Positions 52,665-60,495 of a DNA stretch of 64,000 nt are shown here, piece by piece. The position numbers and the translations under genes are program-made. Under the pieces are notes generated by a model. It was given only the letters and a program-made list of their open reading frames with translations, searched no databases and was not told the DNA's origin. Source of the stretch: an uncultured Bacteroidales bacterium (GTDB lineage: Bacteria > Bacteroidota > Bacteroidia > Bacteroidales > UBA932); the NCBI GenBank assembly GCA_900316795.1, contig ONEF01000001.1:62001-126000 (forward strand). Direction: 5' to 3'. Position 1 is the first letter of the stretch. Every line of letters begins with the position of its first letter.

Positions 52665-54938
52665 ATGAAAAGAATATTTTTAGCAGTTGTTTCAATTTGC
52701 CTCACGGTTTCTTTGATGGGGCAGAACATCAAACTTGAAAAGCCGACCGCAAAGAAGACCAGTTCATTTGCAATCGTAATAGACAACGGAACCTTCAACG
52801 CAGTGTCCGCTCAGGTTTATGCTTATCGCGATGCCGTTCAGAATGACGGCCTTGCAACCTATATCCTCCGCGGCGACTGGGAGAACCCGATGCAGCTCCG
52901 CAACGAGCTCAAGAAACTCTACAAGAAGGCCAAGAACCTTGAAGGTATAGTTCTGGTCGGCGACATTCCAGTTGCGATGGTTCGCAACGCCCAGCACATG
53001 ACCACCGCCTTCAAGATGGATGAGGACAACTTTGACCGCAACGAGTCAAGCGTAGGATCCGACCGTTTCTATGACGACCTCAACCTTGATTTTGAATATC
53101 TTGGAAGAGACAGCGTGGATACGGATTTCTTCTACTATGCGCTCAAGACAGACTGCGCCCAGAAGCTGAACCCTACATACTATTCAGCCCGCATCAAGTA
53201 TCCTTCAGAACTTGGAGGAGACAAGTACCAGGCTATAGGTGCCTTCCTGGAGAAGTGCGCCAAGGCCCACCAGATTGAGGAACCTCTGGACAACATGGTA
53301 ACCTTTGCCGGCCACGGCTACAATTCAGACTGTCTGATCACCTGGCTGGACGAGACCGTAACCATTGAAGAGAACTTCCAGTTCCTGGGTAAATCTTCAA
53401 GAGACTTCAAGCAGCTCAACTTCCGCCACGAGGACTACATGAAGTACCGTCTGTTTGACGAGCTCCAGAGGCCTGAGGTAGATGCCATCTTCTTCAACGA
53501 GCACGGAAGCATCGACAAGCAGCACATCTCCGAGATTCCGAACAAGGAAACCCCTACAGACTATGCGGAGAAGTACCGCCACGGCTGGGGCTGGGATTCT
53601 GGCCCATACGACATTATGAGCAAGGAAACCGCCAAGAGGAAGAAAGCCGGAATGAGCGACGAGGAGGTTGCCGAGTACGCCAAGAGACTTCAGGACACTC
53701 TCTGCAAAGACTTCCACGTAACTCCTAAGTTCTTCGACGAGTGGTGGAGAATCCGGAACTTTACTCCGGAAGAGAGAAAGGCTGCCGCCGAGAAGTCCAA
53801 GGAAGACAGAAGGCTCATCATCATCGACCTGAAGGACCTCAAGGGCTTCAACCCTCAGCCTTACTTCGTGATGTTCAACGCCTGCTACAACGGATCGTTT
53901 CACCGCAAGGGCAACATCAGCGGCTACTACATCTTCGGAAACGGAAGAACCATAGTATGCCAGGGCAACACCGTGAACGTTCTCCAGGACAAGTGGACCT
54001 ACGAGTGCGTGGGAATCATTTCCCTGGGAGCCAGAATCGGCGAGTACAACCGCCTTGTCCCTACCCTGGAAGGTCATCTTATCGGCGACCCTACCTTCCA
54101 CTTTGCCAGCGGTGCTGACACTGAATTCAGAGGAGTTATCGCCGCTAACCGCAACAATGGCGCCTTCTGGAGAAGCCAGCTCGACAGCCCTTATCCTGCA
54201 GTCCAGAACGTGGCTCTGCGTATGCTCAGAGACCTGAACCAGATTTCTTCAACAGAGATTCTGGAGAAGATGAAAGAGTCCAGGTTCGGAACCGTCAGGA
54301 TGGAATGCCTGACCCTTCTCTCCCGTATGGACACCGACACCTTCGCAGAAGCCCTCAAGCTCGGCCTGAAAGACCGCTATGAGGTTGTAAGAAGACGTGC
54401 CGGAGACCTTTGCGGAAGGAGCGGAGACCCTAGGGTCATGGAAACCATGATGGATGTTTTCGTAAACTATCCTGAGGCAAAGAGAGTCAGCTATAACATC
54501 TCCACAAACTTCCTCAACATCAACCACGATGCCCTCAAGGCAGCGTTCGAGAAGGTTAAGCCAACCATGACCTACTTGGACAACGACGAGGTAGTCAAGG
54601 AAGTTGAAACCGCCATCGCCCGCAACGAGAAGCGTTACAACAGCACTATCAAGGAAATCTTTGACAAGTCCGCCAAGGAAAGCGACAGGATTTCCGACAT
54701 CCGCATGACACGTAACAACAATCTCCACGAGGCGATACCTCAGTTCCTGGAGATGCTCACCGACAAGGACAACTCCCTCAAAATCCGCCTGAACGTGGCT
54801 GAGGCTCTTGGATGGTACATCTACTCTTACAAGAGGCAGGATATCATCGATGGCTGCCAGAAGATCCTCGCCACAAACTCAGACCTCGAGCCTGAACTCC
54901 GTGCGGAGATTGAACAGACCATCAACCGCCTGAAGTAG
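52665..54938 (+). CDS. Secreted C25 (gingipain-like) cysteine peptidase with HEAT-like repeats, copy B
   Basis: A 757-residue paralogue of copy A. Signal peptide KRIFLAVVSICLTVSLMGQ. Family text: FAIVIDNGTFNAVSAQVYAYRD, EGIVLVGDIPVAMVRNAQHM, SDRFYDDLNLDFEYL. Catalytic His280 in FNEHGS and Cys407 in FNACYNGSF are 127 residues apart. The insertion between them is rich in Lys/Glu and Trp (YRHGWGWDSG, FDEWWRIRNFTPEERKAA). NTVNVLQDKWTYE and LIGDPTFHFASG follow, then HEAT-like repeats to the C-terminus (YEVVRRRAGDLCGRSGDPRV, RLNVAEALGWYIYSYKRQD). No T9SS sorting domain. Probably the last gene of the receptor operon. Confidence 0.85.
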   Translation: MKRIFLAVVSICLTVSLMGQNIKLEKPTAKKTSSFAIVIDNGTFNAVSAQVYAYRDAVQNDGLATYILRGDWENPMQLRNELKKLYKKAKNLEGIVLVGDIPVAMVRNAQHMTTAFKMDEDNFDRNESSVGSDRFYDDLNLDFEYLGRDSVDTDFFYYALKTDCAQKLNPTYYSARIKYPSELGGDKYQAIGAFLEKCAKAHQIEEPLDNMVTFAGHGYNSDCLITWLDETVTIEENFQFLGKSSRDFKQLNFRHEDYMKYRLFDELQRPEVDAIFFNEHGSIDKQHISEIPNKETPTDYAEKYRHGWGWDSGPYDIMSKETAKRKKAGMSDEEVAEYAKRLQDTLCKDFHVTPKFFDEWWRIRNFTPEERKAAAEKSKEDRRLIIIDLKDLKGFNPQPYFVMFNACYNGSFHRKGNISGYYIFGNGRTIVCQGNTVNVLQDKWTYECVGIISLGARIGEYNRLVPTLEGHLIGDPTFHFASGADTEFRGVIAANRNNGAFWRSQLDSPYPAVQNVALRMLRDLNQISSTEILEKMKESRFGTVRMECLTLLSRMDTDTFAEALKLGLKDRYEVVRRRAGDLCGRSGDPRVMETMMDVFVNYPEAKRVSYNISTNFLNINHDALKAAFEKVKPTMTYLDNDEVVKEVETAIARNEKRYNSTIKEIFDKSAKESDRISDIRMTRNNNLHEAIPQFLEMLTDKDNSLKIRLNVAEALGWYIYSYKRQDIIDGCQKILATNSDLEPELRAEIEQTINRLK

Positions 54939-54947
54939 CAGCGCGGC

Positions 54948-54956
54948 GGGGGGGGG
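54948..54956. repeat. Nine-G homopolymer between protease copies B and C
   Basis: A run of nine G in the gap after copy B, 40 bp before the terminator. Such runs are prone to slippage but this one lies in non-coding sequence. Confidence 0.8.
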
Positions 54957-54995
54957 TATGGTGCTCCGCAATGCGCTGAACTTCAGCAAGATGCT

Positions 54996-55029
54996 AAAAG
55001 CACTCCCTGAAAAGCGGGGAGTGCTTTTT
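54996..55029 (+). terminator. Rho-independent terminator after protease copy B
   Basis: A perfect 12-bp stem (AAAAGCACTCCC against GGGAGTGCTTTT) with a 9-base loop, ending in five T. It closes the receptor-to-copy-B operon. Confidence 0.9.
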
Positions 55030-55084
55030 GTATGTCGTTGAAAATAAAAAAGTTGTAAGAGCCCATAGCCTGATAAAAAAAACC

Positions 55085-55092
55085 TATATTTG
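55085..55092 (+). promoter_or_regulatory. -7 box of protease copy C
   Basis: Reads TATATTTG, 14 bp before the ATG at 55107. It gives copy C a transcription unit separate from the upstream operon. No good -33 box at 19 bp. Confidence 0.6.
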
Positions 55093-55106
55093 TAAAAACG
55101 TTGAAT

Positions 55107-57215
55107 ATGAAACACCCTTCTTTTTTCATGCTGACGGTTGTCCTGCTGCTGGCGGCAACACATCTTCCTGCACAGAATGTATCGATTGAAGAACCTGTCT
55201 CTGACAACGGGGTCAAGTTTGCCATAGTAATAGACAGCAAGACTTTTTCCAAGGTCAAGAACAATGTATTTGAGTATCGCGATGCCCTTTCAAAAGACGG
55301 GCTTGACGCATACATCATAAGTGGAGAATGGGAGAACCCCGACCAGGTGAGAGAGGAAATCAGAAAGGTCTATCTGGCAAACCAGAAGAACTTTGAGGGA
55401 ATCGTGCTTGTGGGCGACATTCCGGTTGTCATGATAAGGAACGCCCAGAACATGACCAGAAGGTTCAAGATGAATGAGAACCTGTTTGAAAAAGGCCGTT
55501 CTTCAGTGCCTTCAGACAGGTTTTACGACGACCTGGGCCTTGAGTTCGAGTTTATCTCAAAGTCAAAGCGCGTAAACGGAGCTGACGGCAGGGAGCTCTT
55601 CTTCTACGACCTGAAACCTGAAAGCAGGCAATATCTGGCCCCCGATTTCTACAGCGGAAGGATAATGTATCCCGCAGGAATCGGAGGAGACAAGTACAAG
55701 GCCATCGGCGATTTTCTTGCCAGGGCCGCTGCCGCTCATCTGAACCCACCTAAGATGAAGGATATGCTTCTTAGCAGAGGAGCCCTTAGCGAGGGGGAAG
55801 ATCCCCAGGCACGCTCCGGTGTGATTGAAATGCTTAAAGACCAGATACCATTCCTGGAACAACCCACAAGGCTTCTTTTGGTCGATTTTTCCGAGGATTA
55901 TAATCCGGTAACAGATAATCTGCTTCGAGCGTTGAAAAATAACCGCTTCAGCATTTTCTATTACAGAGGGCACGGGAGCTATGGAGAAATGCAACCCGGT
56001 TGTTTTGGAAAAGGAGATTGGAAGATTACCGAAGACAGAATCCGCGCTCTTCCAGTTCAGATGAATTATATAATTCTGAATTCGTGTTTTAACGGAGTCC
56101 TTCACAGGGGAAAAGATGTTGCGGGAGCGTTTCTTTTCTCCAAGGGAAATGTCCTTGCTGTTCAGGCAGTGAGCATAAACAGTTGGCAGGATGAGTGGAT
56201 GAGCCGTTATATGGGAATCATTTACGGAGGAGCCCGGGTGGGGGAATATCACAGGTTGGCACCACTGCTTGAGAGAAACATCATCGGCGACCCTTCATTC
56301 CATTTTGCCACCTGCTATGATTATGACCTCAAAGACCAGACTGTTCTCAAGGGCGGGGATGAGCAGTACTGGCAGGACTGTCTTGTAAGGGGAGTTCCGT
56401 CACAGACAGAAGGGAGCCGAAACAACTCTCTTTCCTGCGTTGCCATAAACCGTCTGCAGGCCATGGGCAAGCTCTCCTCTTCCGAAATTGTCCAAAGGAG
56501 CCTGAAGACAATTTCTCCGAGCGTCAGTCTTGAGTATATAATGCAGGTTTATGAAATGTTCGGCAAGGGATACAGTCCTGAAGTTTCAGAAGATCTGGTC
56601 AAGATGTTCAGATACGGACTGGGGAGCAATGCGGAGTTTGTTGTCCGCCAGACTGCTGTCATAGAACTGTTTTATTCCGATCCTGTACTTTGCCAGGCGT
56701 TGATAGAGTCAATGAATTCCAGCATCAGACTAAGACGGAATAGATGCAAGGGGTTCACGGAAGAAGCATTAGGCATGATGCCGCCTGAGGTTGTAGACAG
56801 TATTCTGGCAACTTCCCCGACAAGACAAAATGCAAAACTCTGCTCCGAAGTCAAGAAGGCTGTGGAAGCCGGCCAGAAACACAAACGGACAGAGCTGATG
56901 ATCCTGACAGACACCCACACGGAAACCGCCAGAAGAGTCCTTCACACCATAGCCGTAAAGAACTGGCCTTATCCGGATCAGATACCGCTTTATCTTCAAA
57001 TGATAGCCAATAAGTCCCTGAACACGGAACTCCGGCTGCATCTGGCCGACGGGCTAGGGTATTTCGATTACTCCTACAAGAAAGGGGAAGTAATTGAAGG
57101 AGTGAGGAAACTGCTTGAAGACGAGACTATTGAAGCTACCATGAGGAACTCGATGAATACGAAAAGTTCTCTCCGCGACATGCTCAAAAAGACCCTCATC
57201 CGTCTTGAGAACTAA
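55107..57215 (+). CDS. Secreted C25 (gingipain-like) cysteine peptidase with HEAT-like repeats, copy C
   Basis: A 702-residue paralogue with signal peptide KHPSFFMLTVVLLLAATHLPAQ. Family text: FAIVIDSKTFSKVKNNVFEYRD, EGIVLVGDIPVVMIRNAQNM, SDRFYDDLGLEFEF, FYSGRIMYP. Catalytic His289 in YYRGHGSYG and Cys327 in LNSCFNGVLHRG are only 38 residues apart, close to the spacing of classical gingipains, so this copy lacks the insertions of A and B. SINSWQDEW and IIGDPSFHFAT follow, then HEAT-like repeats with LHLADGLGYFDYSYKKG. A TTG 6 bp upstream is an alternative start. It has its own promoter and converges on the next gene. Confidence 0.85.
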   Translation: MKHPSFFMLTVVLLLAATHLPAQNVSIEEPVSDNGVKFAIVIDSKTFSKVKNNVFEYRDALSKDGLDAYIISGEWENPDQVREEIRKVYLANQKNFEGIVLVGDIPVVMIRNAQNMTRRFKMNENLFEKGRSSVPSDRFYDDLGLEFEFISKSKRVNGADGRELFFYDLKPESRQYLAPDFYSGRIMYPAGIGGDKYKAIGDFLARAAAAHLNPPKMKDMLLSRGALSEGEDPQARSGVIEMLKDQIPFLEQPTRLLLVDFSEDYNPVTDNLLRALKNNRFSIFYYRGHGSYGEMQPGCFGKGDWKITEDRIRALPVQMNYIILNSCFNGVLHRGKDVAGAFLFSKGNVLAVQAVSINSWQDEWMSRYMGIIYGGARVGEYHRLAPLLERNIIGDPSFHFATCYDYDLKDQTVLKGGDEQYWQDCLVRGVPSQTEGSRNNSLSCVAINRLQAMGKLSSSEIVQRSLKTISPSVSLEYIMQVYEMFGKGYSPEVSEDLVKMFRYGLGSNAEFVVRQTAVIELFYSDPVLCQALIESMNSSIRLRRNRCKGFTEEALGMMPPEVVDSILATSPTRQNAKLCSEVKKAVEAGQKHKRTELMILTDTHTETARRVLHTIAVKNWPYPDQIPLYLQMIANKSLNTELRLHLADGLGYFDYSYKKGEVIEGVRKLLEDETIEATMRNSMNTKSSLRDMLKKTLIRLEN

Positions 57216-57253
57216 AACCGGCTGTCGCTTCCATCCTCACTGAGGAAGCACTG

Positions 57254-58228
57254 TCATTTCTTTGGTGTGAAGTACCACGGCTTCTGCCAGTCGTAGGAGG
57301 CGCGCTTGAAAGGAACGGATTCATCGCTGACAATGCGGAACATGAAAGGGTCTTCAAGTACTTTCCTCAGGTCGTATTCCTTGCCGTCTATCTTGATGGT
57401 GCGGTAGATCAGTCTGATTCCGTGGCTGTAGTCCGAGTAGAAGTTTCCGTGGCGGATGAAAAGCGGCTGCTGAGGATGTCCGTCCGGATGATGCCATCCG
57501 TAAATGGCCACGTGGCGGTCAAAACCGGCCTCATTTTCAAGTCTTGTGGTCAGGACGACGTCTTTCTTCAGTCCGGAGACAAACTGGCCGAATTTAAGCC
57601 CTTTTGACCTCATCAGGGCGTTGATGGCGTTGTTGCTGTCTTCAAAGCAGAGCGGTTTCATGTTCCTGTCTCCCACCGGGCGGAAAGGGAATATCTCAAT
57701 CCTGCCTTCAGCCGCCTCGGCGATCCTGTCCACCAGGAAGGTGGTAGGGAGCGAGCAGTACAGGGAGTCAGCCACTCTCTGGGCCCCGAGAGGTCCCATC
57801 GGCATACGTACGAAATCCTGGTCGTTGCCCACCGCCAGATAGTCAGGGAGCACCCACATCTCAACTTTATACTTATGCGTTTCGTTTTTCACGGGGCCAT
57901 CCGGGAAACCTTCAAGAGTAAAACTTTGAGATTGATGGCGGATAGTTACTGTGTATGTAATTTTGCGGAACTTCTTCAGCGCAGAAGGCACGTTGCCTGA
58001 GAGTATCTGGGAAACCGTCATATCCTCCATAGCCCAGAACCCGGTGTCCTGCACCATCTGGATGTACGCGTGTCCGTCAGGGGCGTTTTCTCCGCGATCG
58101 TGATTCTGGAACCAAGGGACATCCATATATCCCGCACTCTTGTCAATCTTCGCCTTCTTCTGAGCGTAAACATTTTGCGGCATAAGAGCCAAAACGGCGG
58201 CAGCAAACAATATCAGAAACTTTTTCAT
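57254..58228 (-). CDS. Conserved secreted protein of unknown function
   Basis: A 324-residue exported protein with signal peptide KKFLILFAAAVLALMPQNVYAQ. It has two strongly motif-like regions: LPDYLAVGNDQDFVRMPMGP followed by AQRVADSLYCSLPTTFLVDRI, and HVAIYGWHHPDGHPQQPLFIRHG followed by YSDYSHGIRLIYRTIKIDGK. Many His, Tyr, Asp and one Cys suggest an enzyme. I recall similar uncharacterised proteins in diverse bacteria but know no function. The 38-bp gap to protease copy C (convergent) and the shared exported state suggest, but do not show, a link with the peptidases. ATG 58228 fits the signal peptide. Confidence 0.72.
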   Translation of the reverse strand: MKKFLILFAAAVLALMPQNVYAQKKAKIDKSAGYMDVPWFQNHDRGENAPDGHAYIQMVQDTGFWAMEDMTVSQILSGNVPSALKKFRKITYTVTIRHQSQSFTLEGFPDGPVKNETHKYKVEMWVLPDYLAVGNDQDFVRMPMGPLGAQRVADSLYCSLPTTFLVDRIAEAAEGRIEIFPFRPVGDRNMKPLCFEDSNNAINALMRSKGLKFGQFVSGLKKDVVLTTRLENEAGFDRHVAIYGWHHPDGHPQQPLFIRHGNFYSDYSHGIRLIYRTIKIDGKEYDLRKVLEDPFMFRIVSDESVPFKRASYDWQKPWYFTPKK

Positions 58229-58249
58229 ATAAGATCTTTTTAAGCTAAA

Positions 58250-58257
58250 CAAAGATA
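58250..58257 (-). promoter_or_regulatory. -7 box of the unknown secreted protein gene
   Basis: Reads TATCTTTG on the minus strand, 21 bp before the ATG at 58228. TTTG lies 16 bp further upstream at 58274-58277, closer than usual. Confidence 0.6.
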
Positions 58258-58350
58258 ATAATTATAGTTCTTGCAAACCGCAGTTTAGTTATTACTATTT
58301 TATGATTATCAAAAAGTGATAATTATTTTTTAATAACAAGAAATTTTTTA

Positions 58351-58358
58351 TACTTTTG
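58351..58358 (+). promoter_or_regulatory. -7 box of the AAA ATPase gene
   Basis: Reads TACTTTTG, 15 bp before the ATG at 58374, after a T-rich stretch. Confidence 0.6.
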
Positions 58359-58373
58359 CAAAAACGGAAAAAT

Positions 58374-59501
58374 ATGAGAAATCCTTTTGTGACAAATGGT
58401 TATGCCGGAAAACAATACTTTTGCGACCGCAAGGAAGAAACCGAGATAATGCAGAACTTGTTGCTCAACGAGAATAACATTGCTCTTATTTCTCCCCGCA
58501 GGCTCGGCAAAACAGACCTGATTTACCATGTTTTTGACAACAAGGAAATAAAGAAAAACTATCACTGTTTTGTCGTTGACATTTATGCAACCAAGAATCT
58601 CAGCGACTTTGTGAATCTGCTGGGGAAGGCTGTAGTGGATGAACTTAGGCCAAAGGGAAAGCCTGTCTGGAAAAAGTTTTTGGACATTCTTTCATCGCTG
58701 AGATCCGAGATAACATTTGACAACAACGGAAATCCGGTTTGGGGTGTAGGTTTTGGAACCCTGGAGAATCCGTCAATAACTCTTGACGAGATTTTTGAAT
58801 ACTTCAACAAGGCAGACAAGCCTTGCCTTGTGGCTATAGATGAATTCCAGCAAATCACAAAATACTCAGACCAGACTATAGAAGCAACCCTAAGGACATA
58901 CGTCCAGCAGTGCACAAACGCTCATTTCATCTTTTCCGGCTCACAGAGGCATCTTATGAACGGAATCTTCACATCTCCGTCCAGACCGTTCTACCAGTCG
59001 GTGACAATTATCAATCTTCATCCCCTTGACCTGAAAGTCTATACAGATTTTGCGGCAAAGAAATTTGAAGAGAACGGAAAACACCTGGAAAGGAACGTTG
59101 TTTCAGATATTTATGAGAGGTTTTCAGGTGTCACCAGCTATATGCACCGGATCTTGAACATACTGTTTTCCAGAACTGAAAACGGTGGAACCTGTACCGT
59201 TTCAATGGTTGACGAAGCCATTGAGTTCATTATGAAATTGTCTTCTGATACTTACGAGGCCTTGCTGTATCAAATGCCCGATAAACAAGAAGATGTGTTC
59301 TTGGCTATTGCCAGGGAGGGAGAGGCAAGGGAAGTTACGGGGAACAAATTCTTGAAAAGGCATAAGCTCCCTTCGGCAAGCAGTGTTTCCTCAGCCATAA
59401 AAGGTCTTCTTGACAGAGACTTCATAACATACGATAAAGGCGTGTATTCTCCTTACGATAAATTCTTTGCCCTTTGGCTGAAGTACAAAGGCATCATTTA
59501 A
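58374..59501 (+). CDS. AAA-family ATPase of the archaeal ATPase_2 type
   Basis: A 375-residue cytoplasmic ATPase. It opens RNPFVTNGYAGKQYFCDRKEE, as usual for this family, then Walker A ISPRRLGKTD (Lys46), Walker B CLVAIDEFQQI (Asp156) and FIFSGSQRHLMNGIF as sensor-1 region. The last 100 residues look like a winged helix (FLKRHKLPSASSVSSAIKGLLDRDFITYDKGVYS). Bacteroidota carry many such orphan ATPases and their role is unknown. Here no nuclease or partner gene is adjacent. The gene has its own promoter, and its 3' end overlaps the convergent DUF2156 gene by 8 bp. Confidence 0.85.
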   Translation: MRNPFVTNGYAGKQYFCDRKEETEIMQNLLLNENNIALISPRRLGKTDLIYHVFDNKEIKKNYHCFVVDIYATKNLSDFVNLLGKAVVDELRPKGKPVWKKFLDILSSLRSEITFDNNGNPVWGVGFGTLENPSITLDEIFEYFNKADKPCLVAIDEFQQITKYSDQTIEATLRTYVQQCTNAHFIFSGSQRHLMNGIFTSPSRPFYQSVTIINLHPLDLKVYTDFAAKKFEENGKHLERNVVSDIYERFSGVTSYMHRILNILFSRTENGGTCTVSMVDEAIEFIMKLSSDTYEALLYQMPDKQEDVFLAIAREGEAREVTGNKFLKRHKLPSASSVSSAIKGLLDRDFITYDKGVYSPYDKFFALWLKYKGII

Positions 59502-60441
59502 GGAAGACCAGGTATTTTTCTTTTATCTCGATAGGGTGATATTCCATCTTTGCCTTGCGGAGGTTCTCGTCTCCGGAGTCGTCTTCGCGGTTGACAAGGG
59601 TGAAGGCCGGTGTTCCTTCAGGGATGTTCTCCCTTTGTCTGAGCACACCGTCCATGTAGCCCAGGAACTCCTGGCTCATTGCCTGGTATGCTCCGCGATA
59701 CTCGGTAAGCGCTTTCTCAATGTGCACCAGCAGGGTGTCGGAACTGGTCCTTTCTCCAATGGTGAAGGCCACAACATTTCCGTCAACCCTCAGGAGGCCG
59801 CCGTCGAGGTCCAGGGCTTTGTAGTTGTTGAGCGCCACTCTCACGGCGCAGAATTCGTTGTTCTTCCAGAAGTCCTGTCCGCATCCGTTGCGGCGGCACC
59901 ATTCATCGTTCATCTGGAGGCATTCCTCCATGTTGGATTCACAGATGGGCTCGAACCGCCACCTGTAAAGCCTGCGGAACCCGTTGGCAAAGTTGCGTTT
60001 GCTCTGGTACTTCTTGCCGCTGAGAGTCTTCAGGGCCTGGGCGTCGTAGATGTAGTCGGCCCCCATGCGCGTCATCTCCGAGGTAAAGCGTTCGCCAAAA
60101 TACCGTTCAAAGAAATCCATCTGGGAGGGCAGCACTCCGTAGAACACAAGCCTGCCGTCATCGCCGAGGAGTGAACTCTCGTTGAGCATTGAGTTTATGA
60201 TGTCTGCAACCTGATGCTCATCAGCCTTTCCAACCGGCGTCAGATAACTTTTCCTACCGTCCATGTTGTACTGTATCAGCACCAGGTCTCCTATGCGGGC
60301 AACCTTGCTCCTGAAAGTGTTCTTCCACAGGAACTGGAAGGTGAAGTTATAGTCTTCCGAGTTGTAGTCGGGGACGGAAAAGAGCTCTCTGATCCACTGT
60401 GCGTCAGAGAGTTCTATATCTTTAAATATCAGGTCGGTCAT
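59494..60441 (-). CDS. DUF2156 (phosphatidylglycerol lysyltransferase C-terminal-like) protein
   Basis: A 315-residue soluble protein of the LPG_synthase C-terminal / DUF2156 type, a double GNAT fold. Landmarks: FKDIELSDAQWIRELF, YNFTFQFLWKN, GDLVLIQYN, LSGKKYQSKRNFANGFRRLY, GGLLRVDGNVVAFTIGERTSSDTLLVHIEKALTEYRGAYQAMSQEF and a closing KMEYHPIEIKEKYLV. No membrane part is present, unlike true MprF. Relatives may use aminoacyl-tRNA or acyl donors; the substrate is not known. ATG 60441 is chosen because it gives the usual family start (a longer frame adds four residues). Confidence 0.82.
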   Translation of the reverse strand: MTDLIFKDIELSDAQWIRELFSVPDYNSEDYNFTFQFLWKNTFRSKVARIGDLVLIQYNMDGRKSYLTPVGKADEHQVADIINSMLNESSLLGDDGRLVFYGVLPSQMDFFERYFGERFTSEMTRMGADYIYDAQALKTLSGKKYQSKRNFANGFRRLYRWRFEPICESNMEECLQMNDEWCRRNGCGQDFWKNNEFCAVRVALNNYKALDLDGGLLRVDGNVVAFTIGERTSSDTLLVHIEKALTEYRGAYQAMSQEFLGYMDGVLRQRENIPEGTPAFTLVNREDDSGDENLRKAKMEYHPIEIKEKYLVFLK

Positions 60442-60495
60442 TGGAAAAATCAAGCAACTGAATAAAGTCCTTAATCCTTGAACACATCAAAGCTT

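Noticed and set aside
50501-57215. T9SS-exported gingipain-type virulence proteases
   Set aside because: No C-terminal sorting domain is visible; the C-termini are HEAT-like repeats, so surface secretion by T9SS is not supported.
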